Of a stretch of DNA of 40,609 nucleotides, positions 1-7,874 are shown piece by piece (the stretch's first letter is position 1; every line of letters starts with the position of its first letter). Under the pieces are notes generated by a model. The model saw only the letters and a program-made list of their open reading frames with translations, was not told the origin of the DNA and did no database searches. Position numbers and translations under genes: made by a program. Source of the stretch: Burkholderiaceae bacterium. GTDB lineage: Bacteria; Pseudomonadota; Gammaproteobacteria; Burkholderiales; Burkholderiaceae_C. The stretch lies in the NCBI GenBank assembly GCA_023954095.1, contig JAMLIQ010000018.1:1-40609 (forward strand), written 5' to 3'.

Positions 1-448
1 TGGCAAATTGGCGGGCGTTCTCCCGCCCTTGGGGCGTGGGATTGCGGCTGCCCACCATGGCCAGGCAGCGCATTTGTGCAAGAACCGACGGCTGCAGAAA
101 ATGTGCGGGCCCCATGAGGTAGAGCATCAAGGGCGGATCATCGGTTTCGAGCAGGGCCTGGGGGTACCGCGGGTCGCCCAGAGGAACAATGGCACGCGCA
201 GGGCTTCCGGGCGGGGCTGCTGCATGGAGCCATTGCCAGGTGGTGTCCAGCAAGGGCGCGTAGCCCGCGGGAATGGTTTGCAACGCGCTGGCCTGTGCCG
301 CACTGCAGCAGGACTGCAGCATGGATAGCGGCTGCGCAAAAATGTCAGCAGGCAGGCCAAACGCGGCGAGCAGGCGCCGCGCGGACAGATTGCCAACGCC
401 CGGTGTCAGCGAAAGCCGCAGCCACGCAGCGAGTTCATCACGTTCCAT
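1..448 (-). CDS. dprA: DNA-processing protein DprA, 3' part missing (window edge)
   Basis: DprA binds incoming single-stranded DNA in the cytoplasm and loads RecA during natural transformation. The first 149 codons are in the window, and the rest runs off the left edge. The start is the ATG at 446-448, giving MERDELAAWLRLSLTPGVGN. This is the helix-hairpin-helix type N-terminus of the family (LTPGVGNLSARRLL). The family core begins with DPRYPQALLETDDPPLMLYL, followed by the GSRNPTPQG nucleotide-binding-fold motif at about residues 137-145. It lies 46 bp downstream of the LysM gene on the same strand, an arrangement I remember as common in Burkholderiales, so the two may be co-transcribed. No frameshift is visible in the part present. 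Family assignment is firm; whether the organism is competent cannot be judged from this. Confidence 0.93.
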   Translation of the reverse strand, partial: MERDELAAWLRLSLTPGVGNLSARRLLAAFGLPADIFAQPLSMLQSCCSAAQASALQTIPAGYAPLLDTTWQWLHAAAPPGSPARAIVPLGDPRYPQALLETDDPPLMLYLMGPAHFLQPSVLAQMRCLAMVGSRNPTPQGRENARQFA

Positions 449-494
449 GGCAAGGCCTGGCCGTGTCGGCTCGGGGTGTCAGGCAGCAGGGGGC

Positions 495-1697
495 TCAGTC
501 GGGATTGACCAGGCGGTCGCCTACGCGCACCGGGACACTGACATTCAGGATGAGAGCGTATGCCACGCGATCAAATGTGCGGAATACCATGACCATGCCG
601 TTGCGTTCGCTCGGAAGCTTGATCTCGGTACGCACGCCATCGTTCACGTCCCGGACGCGGTTGCCCTTGGTCATCAGGCTGAGCACATGGCCCACTTCAA
701 TACCGTCTTGCGATCCCAGGTTGATGGCCACCACGTTGTTTTGTGCGGCATTGGCCATGGCAGAACTGCCATAGATCGACACCACGCGCGCATCGACGTC
801 AAGTTGCGGTGCATGGGGAAGGTAGCTGGTGAAGGTGCGGGCGGGTGCGGGCAACAGACGATCGCCTGTCCGGATTTCTTCCTTGATGCCGGTGATGTCC
901 AGGGACGCTGGAACGTATTCGGAAACCATGCCGCCCTTGCCGTTGGAACTGTCTTCGAAGGTTTCCCCGCGTACCAGAACCGCCTTGCCCAGGTACTGCG
1001 CTTCGTAGCCAAGGATGTCGCCTGTCAGCGGATCCTTCATCGCAATGGCGTCACGGAAAATGCGGAACTGGCGGGGTTCTCCCGGATCGGTGCGTAGCGG
1101 ATTGGCGGCATCGCCGCGGGCATAAATGCGGTCGCCGGTGCTCATCAGCACACGTTCTTCAAACGTACCGACGATCCGTGGCGCCTGTTTCAGCGTTTCC
1201 GCGTCAACCACCAGGGGCTCTGCCAGGAAAGGCTCGATGAGGTGGGGTTTGAGTGTGGGCAGGGCTGTTTCGGACAGGCTGTCCGAACGGGTGCGCGGCG
1301 ATACCCGGACAGTTTCTGGTTCGCCAGAGGCCGTGGTGCGCAGGCGGGCAACCCCTCCCGTCTTGTCCAGGTACAGGGTCTGGCCAGGGAAGATCAGGTG
1401 CGGGTTGTGAATGGCCTGCAGGTTCATGCCCCACAGTTCCGGCCAGCGCCAGGGGCGCTTGAGGTACATGCCCGAGATATCCCAGAGCGTGTCGCCCCGT
1501 TTGACGACGTACATGTCGGGAGCATCGGCGGCGAGTTCGGCCAGCGGCACCCCCTGGTGCGCAACCTGTTCGGCGGTGCTGCGCTGGACCGCCGTGACGG
1601 GTGGGGTTTGTGCCTGGACCACCGTGGCAGCCAGGGCGGAGCAGAGGAGGGCGATCGCGCCTGCCGCAGCCCGTCGCACGCTGGTGATTGCCGCCAT
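495..1697 (-). CDS. Exported LysM-domain protein
   Basis: Predicted 400-residue secreted or periplasmic protein. The chosen ATG at 1695-1697 gives MAAITSVRRAAAGAIALLCS, a typical signal peptide ending near VVQAQ, with an AGGA ribosome-binding site 5 nt upstream. An in-frame ATG at 1718 would add seven residues and is the main alternative. A single LysM domain follows at about residues 55-105 (YVVKRGDTLWDIS, WPELWGMN, NPHLIFPGQTLYL), which should bind peptidoglycan N-acetylglucosamine. The remaining roughly 290 residues have no catalytic motif I recognise; they contain repeated beta-rich segments such as DRIYARG and VGDRLVNPD at the end. It is divergent from def, with about 200 bp between, and sits just upstream of dprA. 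The role is probably in wall binding or division-site envelope function, but this is inference. Confidence 0.85.
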   Translation of the reverse strand: MAAITSVRRAAAGAIALLCSALAATVVQAQTPPVTAVQRSTAEQVAHQGVPLAELAADAPDMYVVKRGDTLWDISGMYLKRPWRWPELWGMNLQAIHNPHLIFPGQTLYLDKTGGVARLRTTASGEPETVRVSPRTRSDSLSETALPTLKPHLIEPFLAEPLVVDAETLKQAPRIVGTFEERVLMSTGDRIYARGDAANPLRTDPGEPRQFRIFRDAIAMKDPLTGDILGYEAQYLGKAVLVRGETFEDSSNGKGGMVSEYVPASLDITGIKEEIRTGDRLLPAPARTFTSYLPHAPQLDVDARVVSIYGSSAMANAAQNNVVAINLGSQDGIEVGHVLSLMTKGNRVRDVNDGVRTEIKLPSERNGMVMVFRTFDRVAYALILNVSVPVRVGDRLVNPD

Positions 1698-1898
1698 ATT
1701 GTTCCTGTTTTCTTGCATTGCTGAAGGCCCCCTCGCTGGCGCCGCAGCACACCCCAGAGAAGGGCACGTGCGGCAAAATACATTACAAATCAACTGAGAT
1801 TCTCTGCTCAAGCCCTTGATTCGGCAATGATTATTGGGTATGCGGGCTGCGCAGACCCGAAAAAGTGGCGAAAATAGCGACATCTTTCAAGTGCGCCC

Positions 1899-2408
1899 AT
1901 GGCAATTCTTCCTATTCTTTGTTATCCCGATCCCCGTCTGCACACCGTGGCAAAGCCTGTGCAGCAGGTCGATGATCGTGTGCGTCAACTGGTGTCGGAT
2001 ATGCTGGAAACCATGTACGACGCCCATGGCATTGGTTTGGCGGCGACCCAGGTCGACGTCCATGAGCGAGTGGTCGTGATCGATGTCTCCGAGGAGCGCA
2101 ATGCGCCCCTGGTCCTGGTCAACCCCGAAATTGTCTGGTACAGCGCCGAAAGGCACCGGGGCGATGAGGGTTGTCTGTCTGTGCCGGGGATCTACGATGG
2201 TGTGGAGCGCGCCGATGCGGTGCGCGTGCAAGCGCTGGATGCCCAGGGACAGGAGCGCACCATTGAGGCCAGTGATTTGCTGGCTGTCTGCATCCAGCAC
2301 GAACTCGATCACCTGCAGGGCAAGGTGTTTGTCGAATACCTGTCGCCGCTCAAGCGCAACCGTATCAAATCCAAGATGCTCAAGCGCCAGCGCGAGGAGC
2401 GCGCATGA
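1899..2408 (+). CDS. def: Peptide deformylase
   Basis: Removes the N-formyl group from nascent proteins at the ribosome exit, using a metal ion (iron or zinc). The 169-residue protein has all three family motifs: GIGLAATQ (about residues 46-53), EGCLSVPG (about 89-96, with the metal-binding Cys) and QHELDHLQG (about 131-139, with two metal-binding His and the catalytic Glu). The length is that of the bacterial type 1 enzyme. Its stop overlaps the start of the following lipoprotein gene (ATGA), and fmt, whose product adds the formyl group to Met-tRNA, follows. The classical def-fmt operon is therefore present with one gene inserted between. Confidence 0.97.
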   Translation: MAILPILCYPDPRLHTVAKPVQQVDDRVRQLVSDMLETMYDAHGIGLAATQVDVHERVVVIDVSEERNAPLVLVNPEIVWYSAERHRGDEGCLSVPGIYDGVERADAVRVQALDAQGQERTIEASDLLAVCIQHELDHLQGKVFVEYLSPLKRNRIKSKMLKRQREERA

Positions 2409-2884
2409 TGCGCCGTCTCGTCGCTGGTCTGGCTGGCGTGTCGATGGCCCTGTGGGTATCTGCTTGCGCAACTTCCACGGCCGTGCATTTGGGCGACACC
2501 GTGGAAGACGTGCGGGCGCGCCAGGGTGAGCCTGTTGCGATATATCAGTTAGCCAAGGGCCAGCGGCTGTTGTACCGCCCCCAGCCGGGGCAGGTGCAAA
2601 GCCTGGATTTCGACGCCTCAGGAAAGCTGGTCGGGATGGAGCAGGTGCTGACGGAGCAGCGGCTGGGCGCCATCGTCGCGGGCCAGTGGCGCGCGACCGA
2701 TGTGCAGCAGACATTCGGCCCTCCAGCACGCCGTGCTTCAGAGGGTGAGCAAGGCAGTGTGTGGACGTATTTCTTCCAGTCGTATGGCACGCATCGGCGG
2801 GCGCGTATCTTCCTGGATGCTGCGGGCGTTGTGCTGCGGGTGGACTTTGCCGATGACCCGGCGGCTGACCTGCGCTATCGCTAG
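2405..2884 (+). CDS. BamE/SmpA-like outer-membrane lipoprotein between def and fmt
   Basis: A 159-residue lipoprotein with a signal peptide and lipobox (WVSAC, lipidated Cys21). The mature part holds two copies of a short motif of the SmpA/OmlA type: [12 protein letters not shown] near residue 31 and [12 protein letters not shown] near residue 97. Each is followed by a strand-rich segment, as in BamE-type folds. The start codon overlaps the def stop (ATGATGA), so translation is probably coupled; the second ATG at 2408 is an equally possible start. It is a separate protein from the true BamE encoded at 35.7 kb. Function is unknown; an envelope-assembly or sensor role is only inferred from the fold. 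No signs of decay. Confidence 0.8.
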   Translation: MMRRLVAGLAGVSMALWVSACATSTAVHLGDTVEDVRARQGEPVAIYQLAKGQRLLYRPQPGQVQSLDFDASGKLVGMEQVLTEQRLGAIVAGQWRATDVQQTFGPPARRASEGEQGSVWTYFFQSYGTHRRARIFLDAAGVVLRVDFADDPAADLRYR

Positions 2885-2890
2885 GTCCTT

Positions 2891-3877
2891 ATGAACATTG
2901 TTTTTGCCGGTACGCCGGAGTTCGCCCGCGTTGCATTACAGGCGCTGGTGCAGGCCGGATTCAGCGTGCCTTTGGTGCTGACGCAGCCAGACCGTCCCGC
3001 CGGACGCGGATTGAAGTTGCAGGCGTCACCCGTCAAGCAATATGCACTGGAGCAGGGCATGGCGGTCGAGCAGCCCCGCAGCCTGCGCCTGGACGGCAAG
3101 TTTCCGGACGACGCGGCACGTGCCCAGGCGGCACTGCGGAGCGTCCGGGCCGACGTGATGGTGGTGGCCGCCTACGGCCTGATCCTGCCCCAATGGGTGC
3201 TGGATCTGCCGCCGCTGGGCTGCCTGAATATCCACGCCAGCCTGCTGCCGCGCTGGCGGGGGGCGGCGCCCATCCATCGCGCCATCGAGGCCGGTGATGC
3301 GCAGACGGGCGTCACCATCATGCAGATGGATGCGGGCCTGGACACTGGGGACATGTTGCTGAGCGAGGCCATGGACATCTTGCCCACGGACACCACCGCC
3401 AGCCTGCACGACCGGCTGGCCGAGCAGGGCGGCCGCTTGATTGTGCAGGCCCTGGCGCAGCTGCAAGGCGTCGGCCTGACACGGGTGCCCCAGCCTGCAG
3501 AAGGTGTGACCTACGCCCACAAGATCGACAAGGCGGAGAGCAGCGTGGACTGGACGCAGTCGGCTGAGGCCATTGGCCGCCACATCCGTGCGCTGACCCC
3601 TTTCCCGGGTGCAAGTACCACCCTCGAGGGCGAGTTCATTAAATTGATAAGCTATGAGATTGATAGCTTAAGCCGCTTTGCAAATAAGCGCTGTGGCCAG
3701 ATTTTGTCTGTAAGCCCTGAGGGCATCACCGTTGCTTGCGGCGAAGGCGCGCTGCGTTTGACGGCATTGCAGCGTGCCGGCGGCAAGCGCCTGGCGGCGG
3801 CCGATTTTGTCCGGGGCTTCCCGTTGAGCGTCGGCATGGTGCTGGGCCAGCCCGCCTCGGCCGGGGGCGGCGGGTGA
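2891..3877 (+). CDS. fmt: Methionyl-tRNA formyltransferase
   Basis: Transfers a formyl group from 10-formyl-tetrahydrofolate to Met-tRNAfMet in the cytoplasm. The 328-residue protein begins [12 protein letters not shown], carries the folate-site loop [16 protein letters not shown] at about residues 112-127 and the ALTPFPGA segment at the start of the C-terminal tRNA-binding domain. Length is normal for the family. Within the C-terminal domain, residues about 254-272 ([19 protein letters not shown]) are encoded by a copy of a palindromic repeat found elsewhere in this window. Local base composition drops there to many A and T, unlike the rest of the gene. The total length hardly changes against E. 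coli Fmt (from memory), so the repeat occupies a normally variable linker. The last codons overlap azlC (GTGA). Confidence 0.97.
   Translation: MNIVFAGTPEFARVALQALVQAGFSVPLVLTQPDRPAGRGLKLQASPVKQYALEQGMAVEQPRSLRLDGKFPDDAARAQAALRSVRADVMVVAAYGLILPQWVLDLPPLGCLNIHASLLPRWRGAAPIHRAIEAGDAQTGVTIMQMDAGLDTGDMLLSEAMDILPTDTTASLHDRLAEQGGRLIVQALAQLQGVGLTRVPQPAEGVTYAHKIDKAESSVDWTQSAEAIGRHIRALTPFPGASTTLEGEFIKLISYEIDSLSRFANKRCGQILSVSPEGITVACGEGALRLTALQRAGGKRLAAADFVRGFPLSVGMVLGQPASAGGGG
3651..3706 (+). repeat. Palindromic element copy A, inside fmt
   Basis: Conserved framework: GCTAT at 3651-3655, 8 nt, TAGCT at 3664-3668, exactly 25 nt, TGGCC at 3694-3698, then a T-rich end. The inner part is an imperfect inverted repeat (CCGCTT and AAGCGC around TGCAAAT). 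It is AT-rich against the GC-rich gene and is read without a stop in the fmt frame. The other five copies have the same spacing. Confidence 0.75.
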
Positions 3878-4677
3878 CTTGGCGTGCGGTTGGCGCTACG
3901 GTGCGCCATCCGTCCTTCCGCCAGGGGGTGGCCGACATGCTGGGGACGGGGGTGGGGGTCGGCGCCTGGGGGCTGGTGACCGGTGTGGCCATGGTCAAGA
4001 GCGGCATGTCGGTGCCACTTGCGCTCCTGATGTCGATCCTGGTGTATGCAGGCAGCGCGCAGCTGGCAGTGATTCCGCTGCTGGCGGTCGGTGCGCCGCT
4101 GTGGGTAGTTTGGCTTACTGCGGCCTGCGTCAATCTGCGTTTCGTGATCTTCAGCAGCATGTGGCGCAGCTATTTCCAGCACCTGCCCTTGCGCCAGCGG
4201 CTGGCGATCGGGTATTTCAGCGGGGATGTGATCTTTGTGGCCTTCATGAAGCGTTTTGCCGTACCCCGGCCAGCGCCGGAGCAGGTGCCCTTTTTCTGGG
4301 GAGCGGCTTGCGTCAACTGGCTTGCGTGGCAGGTCCCTTCCATCGTGGGCATTGTGCTGGCCAATGCCATTCCACTGTCCTGGGGGTTGGGTTTTGCCGG
4401 TGTGCTGGCGCTGCTGGGTGTTCTGCTCTCGTTGCTGTTTGACCGCGCCACCTGGCTGGCCACGGGGGTAGCCGCCACTGCCGCCATGGCCGCTTTTGCG
4501 CTGCCGCTCAAGCTCAATATTCTCGTGGCCATCGCTGCCGCAGTAGCTGCAGGCCTGCTCATGGAGGCGGTGGAGCAGCAACGCCAGCGCCGTCAGAAAA
4601 TCCTGAAAAACGCCGCTGAACCCGTGGAGGCCGCTGGCGACGATCTCCCGGACTCCGGGAGGGATGAGCGCGTATGA
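3874..4677 (+). CDS. azlC: AzlC-family branched-chain amino-acid exporter, large subunit
   Basis: Inner-membrane protein of 267 residues that, with AzlD, exports branched-chain amino acids or similar compounds (the YgaZ/AzlC family). The GTG at 3874 overlaps the fmt stop as GTGA and keeps the conserved N-terminal segment ([19 protein letters not shown]). A longer open frame upstream overlaps fmt and is not convincing. Family features seen are [20 protein letters not shown], the [13 protein letters not shown] segment and about seven hydrophobic helices. The last 30 residues are charged ([13 protein letters not shown]) and longer than I expect for the family. It overlaps azlD by 4 bp (ATGA). 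The actual substrate cannot be read from the sequence. Confidence 0.9.
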   Translation: MTWRAVGATVRHPSFRQGVADMLGTGVGVGAWGLVTGVAMVKSGMSVPLALLMSILVYAGSAQLAVIPLLAVGAPLWVVWLTAACVNLRFVIFSSMWRSYFQHLPLRQRLAIGYFSGDVIFVAFMKRFAVPRPAPEQVPFFWGAACVNWLAWQVPSIVGIVLANAIPLSWGLGFAGVLALLGVLLSLLFDRATWLATGVAATAAMAAFALPLKLNILVAIAAAVAAGLLMEAVEQQRQRRQKILKNAAEPVEAAGDDLPDSGRDERV

Positions 4678-5009
4678 GCGGGGACACCATCGAGGCCTTG
4701 CTGGCCATTCTGGGGCTGGCGTTCATCACTGTGTTGGCACGCGCCTTTTTCATGATCCCCGAACGCGAAATCCCGATGCCTGACTGGCTGCGGCGCGGCC
4801 TGAAATATGCTCCTCTGGCCGCGCTGACGGCCGTGATCGCTCCCGAGATCCTCATGGTGCAAGGCGCGCTCATCGGCACATGGCAGGACGCTCGTCTGCC
4901 GGCCGTGCTGTGCGCAACCGGCTACTACTTCTGGCGGCGCGGCATCCTGGGCACCATCGTTGTGGGGATGCTGGTCTATCTGCCGCTGCATATCGGTTGG
5001 GGCTGGTAA
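4674..5009 (+). CDS. azlD: AzlD-family exporter small subunit
   Basis: A 111-residue membrane protein with about four hydrophobic segments ([57 protein letters not shown]). It matches the size and layout of AzlD/YgaH, the obligate partner of AzlC. The ATG overlaps the azlC stop (ATGA), so equal expression by coupling is expected. This gene ends the def to azlD run; pgk begins 83 bp later after its own likely promoter. Confidence 0.9.
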   Translation: MSGDTIEALLAILGLAFITVLARAFFMIPEREIPMPDWLRRGLKYAPLAALTAVIAPEILMVQGALIGTWQDARLPAVLCATGYYFWRRGILGTIVVGMLVYLPLHIGWGW

Positions 5010-5023
5010 CAGGCCAGTGCCGG

Positions 5024-5050
5024 TTGCCGGCGCAGCAGGGTGCCTACAAT
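5024..5050 (+). promoter_or_regulatory. Possible pgk promoter
   Basis: A good -10-like TACAAT lies at 5045-5050, 43 bp before the pgk ATG. The best -35 candidate is TTGCCG at 5024-5029, only 15 bp away, so the match is incomplete. A similar CTACAATGG segment precedes bamE (35628-35636). Confidence 0.35.
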
Positions 5051-5092
5051 GGCCGATTCGCCGCAGAAGCGGCCCGCTGTCGAGCTCTTTTC

Positions 5093-6286
5093 ATGAACAT
5101 CATTCGTTTTTCCGATCTGTGCGCCCAAGGCCGTGTGCGTGGCCAGCGCGTTTTCATTCGTGCCGATCTGAACGTCCCGCTGGACGACCAGGGCGGTATT
5201 ACCGAGGACACCCGCATCCGCGCCTCGGTGCCCTGCATCCAGATGGCGCTGGATGCTGGCGCCGCCGTCATGGTCACCAGCCATCTGGGGCGGCCGACGG
5301 AAGGGGCCTTCAAGCCCGAAGATTCGCTGGCACCGGTGGCCGCGCGGCTGGCAAGCCTGCTGGGGCGGGAAGTTCCCTTGCTGTCCGACTGGATCGACGG
5401 TGTGCAGGTGCAGCCGGGCCAGGTGGTGCTGCTGGAAAATTGCCGTGTCAATGTGGGTGAGAAAAAGAACGCTGAGCCCCTGGCGCGCAGGCTGGCAGCG
5501 CTGTGCGATATCTTTGTGAACGATGCCTTCGGCACTGCACACCGCGCCGAAGGCACGACCTATGGCATCGCCCAGTTTGCACCGATCGCCTGCGCAGGCC
5601 CGTTGCTGGCCGCCGAGATCGATGCCATCACCCAGGCGCTGGCCAAGCCCCGGCGTCCGTTGGTAGCCATTGTGGCGGGCTCCAAGGTGTCCACCAAACT
5701 CACCATCCTGCAAAGCCTGGCCCGCAACGTGGACCAGCTGATCGTGGGCGGCGGCATTGCCAACACCTTCATGCTGGCGGCAGGCCTGCCCATTGGCAAG
5801 AGCCTGGCCGAGCCCAGTTTGGTGGAGGAGGCACGCGCAGTGATCGAGGCAATGAGGGCGCGTGGCGCCGAAGTGCCGATTCCTACGGATGTGGTGACGG
5901 CCAAAGCCTTTGCTGCGGATGCAGCCGCAGTCGTCAAAGCCGCTGCCGATGTGGCCGACGACGATTTGATACTCGATATTGGCCCTGAAACGGCCCGCCG
6001 GCTCGCGGGTCAGCTCAATGTGGCCGGCACCATTGTCTGGAATGGACCTGTGGGTGTCTTTGAGTTTGCCGCTTTTGAAAATGGCACGCGCACGATTGCC
6101 AATGCCATTGCGCAGTCGTCGGCGTTCAGTATCGCGGGGGGCGGAGATACCTTGGCCGCGATTGCCAAATATGGTATCGAAGACAAGGTGGGATATATCT
6201 CCACTGGCGGTGGCGCATTCCTGGAAGTGCTGGAAGGCAAGACTCTGCCTGCGTTCGATATTCTCGAAAAACGCGCGACAAGCTGA
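5093..6286 (+). CDS. pgk: Phosphoglycerate kinase
   Basis: Cytoplasmic enzyme interconverting 1,3-bisphosphoglycerate + ADP and 3-phosphoglycerate + ATP, in glycolysis and, in reverse, in the Calvin cycle and gluconeogenesis. The 397-residue length is standard. Motifs seen: [10 protein letters not shown] (substrate-binding N-terminal domain, near residue 22), [11 protein letters not shown] (near 62), [11 protein letters not shown] (nucleotide domain, near 198), WNGPVGVFE (near 316) and the closing [17 protein letters not shown]. The ATG at 5093 gives the family N-terminus ([20 protein letters not shown]); an open frame extends upstream but has no conserved sequence. Together with pyk and fba it forms a loose sugar-phosphate cluster, with unrelated genes between. 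Confidence 0.97.
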   Translation: MNIIRFSDLCAQGRVRGQRVFIRADLNVPLDDQGGITEDTRIRASVPCIQMALDAGAAVMVTSHLGRPTEGAFKPEDSLAPVAARLASLLGREVPLLSDWIDGVQVQPGQVVLLENCRVNVGEKKNAEPLARRLAALCDIFVNDAFGTAHRAEGTTYGIAQFAPIACAGPLLAAEIDAITQALAKPRRPLVAIVAGSKVSTKLTILQSLARNVDQLIVGGGIANTFMLAAGLPIGKSLAEPSLVEEARAVIEAMRARGAEVPIPTDVVTAKAFAADAAAVVKAAADVADDDLILDIGPETARRLAGQLNVAGTIVWNGPVGVFEFAAFENGTRTIANAIAQSSAFSIAGGGDTLAAIAKYGIEDKVGYISTGGGAFLEVLEGKTLPAFDILEKRATS

Positions 6287-6465
6287 ATCGCGCTTTGCGG
6301 TGCGCAATACCGCAGACTGTGACAAAAACAACAAAGCGTCTGCACTCCGGCGCAGTTAGCGCATCTTTTTCTTGTTTTTGTTGAGGATAGCGCCCAAAAT
6401 AATTTTCAGTCGTGCGGGTTGTCGTTTTGTGCGGCCCCGCCATTCAAGTCCGTAGGAGGGAAATC

Positions 6466-7152
6466 ATGGTGTTTTCAAAGGCAATCAGCCTGGCCGTGCT
6501 GGCTGGCGCTGTGGCAACTATGGTGGGGTGCGCAACGAGGGCGCCAATCCCCCTCGCTGAAAATTTTGAATTGACGGTGCAACCCAAGGTGCGCTCGGCA
6601 GGGCACTGGGAATTGGTGTCGCGTGATGTAGTGGCGCAAACCCTGGCCACGCTCGACAAGGCCGGTGTGGCCCCGGGCACGCAATTGCACGTTGCGCTTC
6701 CTCTGAACCCCAGTTCCTTTGATCTGGCGTTCCGCGATTTCCTGATTACCAAACTGGTGCAAAGCGGTGCTCCCGTGCAGCAAATGCCTGGGCAGACGCT
6801 GGATGTCACCTACCACGCGCAGTTGGTGCGCCACAACAGCGAGCGTCCGCATTTCATTCCCGGCCAGTTCACCATGCTTGCCGCAGGGCTGATGGCCGCC
6901 TATGGCTTGCGCCATGAACATATTGATGCACAGATGCTGGGGGCGCTGGGATTGACCGTAGCTGCCGATTACGGTGCCAGCATCAATTCTGGTGGCCCGA
7001 CCAACACCGAAATGATTCTGACCACCACGGTCGCCCGGGGCGGTCAGTACATTGCTCGCAAGACGGATGTGTATTACCTTGAAAACGCCGATACACCCCT
7101 GTTCATGCGTCCTTCGTACAAGAGCGTCAACATGAAGGTGGTCTCGCAATGA
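6466..7152 (+). CDS. Lipoprotein of unknown function, paired with a FlgO-domain protein
   Basis: A 228-residue predicted lipoprotein. It has a strong AGGAGG ribosome-binding site before the ATG at 6466 and a signal peptide ending in a lipobox (TMVGC, Cys22). The middle shows a charged and hydrophobic pattern (VVAQTLATLDKAGVAPGTQLHVAL, given here only in part as a coiled or amphipathic stretch) followed by FRDFLITKLVQSGAPVQ, which resembles the strand-helix layout of proteins that measure or bind in the outer-membrane periplasm. I do not recognise a family. Its stop overlaps the start of the FlgO-domain gene (ATGA), so the two proteins are probably made together and may form a complex. Nothing nearby encodes flagella. 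Confidence 0.75.
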   Translation: MVFSKAISLAVLAGAVATMVGCATRAPIPLAENFELTVQPKVRSAGHWELVSRDVVAQTLATLDKAGVAPGTQLHVALPLNPSSFDLAFRDFLITKLVQSGAPVQQMPGQTLDVTYHAQLVRHNSERPHFIPGQFTMLAAGLMAAYGLRHEHIDAQMLGALGLTVAADYGASINSGGPTNTEMILTTTVARGGQYIARKTDVYYLENADTPLFMRPSYKSVNMKVVSQ

Positions 7153-7703
7153 AATCGTATGCACTTTTGACCGTACTCGCTGGCGCTCTGCTGGTCGGCT
7201 GCGCCAGCAACAACGCACCTGTGCGTGTGGAGCCCACCTACCAGGAGGCAGCCAGCAACTTGTTCCTGCAAAGCAATGGGGACGCTGTCTCCAAACTGGT
7301 GGCAGGGTTTGACATGTCCACGCTGGGCAGTGGCCCTGTGCTGGTGGCTACAGTGGTGAACGTCAACGACATGAGCCGCTCCGCTCCGTTGGGCCGGACA
7401 CTGTCCGAGCAATATGCCTCTGTCATGGCGGGCAAGGGATTTAACGTCAAGGAAATCAAGCTCCGTGGCGAGGTGTTCGTGAAGGAAGGCGCAGGCGAGT
7501 TGCTGCTGTCGCGCGAAATCAAGGACATCGCGCGCAATCAGAACGCTGCACTGGTGCTTGTGGGAACCTATTCGGCCGCCGCCAATTTCACCTATGTCAG
7601 CCTGAAATTGGTGCGTACCGAAGACAGCCGCATCGTGCGGGGGCATGACTACGCACTGCCGAACGATCGCGATGTCCAGCGTCTCCTGCAGGTGCCTCGT
7701 TAA
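7149..7703 (+). CDS. FlgO-domain outer-membrane lipoprotein
   Basis: A 184-residue lipoprotein with lipobox LLVGC (Cys18). The mature part fits the FlgO domain: an N-terminal NLFLQSNGDAVSKLVAGFD helix, VLVATVVNVNDMSRSAPLGR, then RTLSEQYASVMAGKGFNVKE and the closing AALVLVGTYSAAANFTYVSL and LVRTEDSRIV segments. FlgO was first named from Vibrio as an outer-membrane protein affecting flagellar stability, but the domain is also widespread away from flagellar loci, as here. It is translationally coupled to the preceding lipoprotein and followed by a very strong terminator, so the pair is a self-contained two-gene unit. The precise role is not predictable. Confidence 0.82.
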   Translation: MKSYALLTVLAGALLVGCASNNAPVRVEPTYQEAASNLFLQSNGDAVSKLVAGFDMSTLGSGPVLVATVVNVNDMSRSAPLGRTLSEQYASVMAGKGFNVKEIKLRGEVFVKEGAGELLLSREIKDIARNQNAALVLVGTYSAAANFTYVSLKLVRTEDSRIVRGHDYALPNDRDVQRLLQVPR

Positions 7704-7736
7704 CGTTGGTGGAAATCGTTGGGGGTTCTAAACCCA

Positions 7737-7776
7737 CCCATGAAAAAGGCCGTCTGATGACGGCCTTTTTCATGGG
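7737..7776. terminator. Strong, symmetric intrinsic terminator
   Basis: A perfect 18-bp inverted repeat: left arm 7737-7754 and right arm 7759-7776, with loop TGAT. The left arm contains AAAAA and the right arm TTTTT next to a GGCCGTC core, so the hairpin can end transcription in both directions. It closes the lipoprotein/FlgO pair and insulates pyk, which begins 98 bp later. Confidence 0.9.
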
Positions 7777-7874
7777 CGCTACCCAAGCGACAAGACGGCT
7801 GTAGTTCGTTGTGGTCATGTAACTGCTTCCGTGTGAGAATTGAAACCTGATTACAAATCTGAAAGAAGCCTTCC

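Noticed and set aside
7737-7776. Mobile-element end or attachment site at the 18-bp perfect inverted repeat
   Set aside because: Position after an operon, A and T tracts and a 4-nt loop fit a bidirectional terminator fully.
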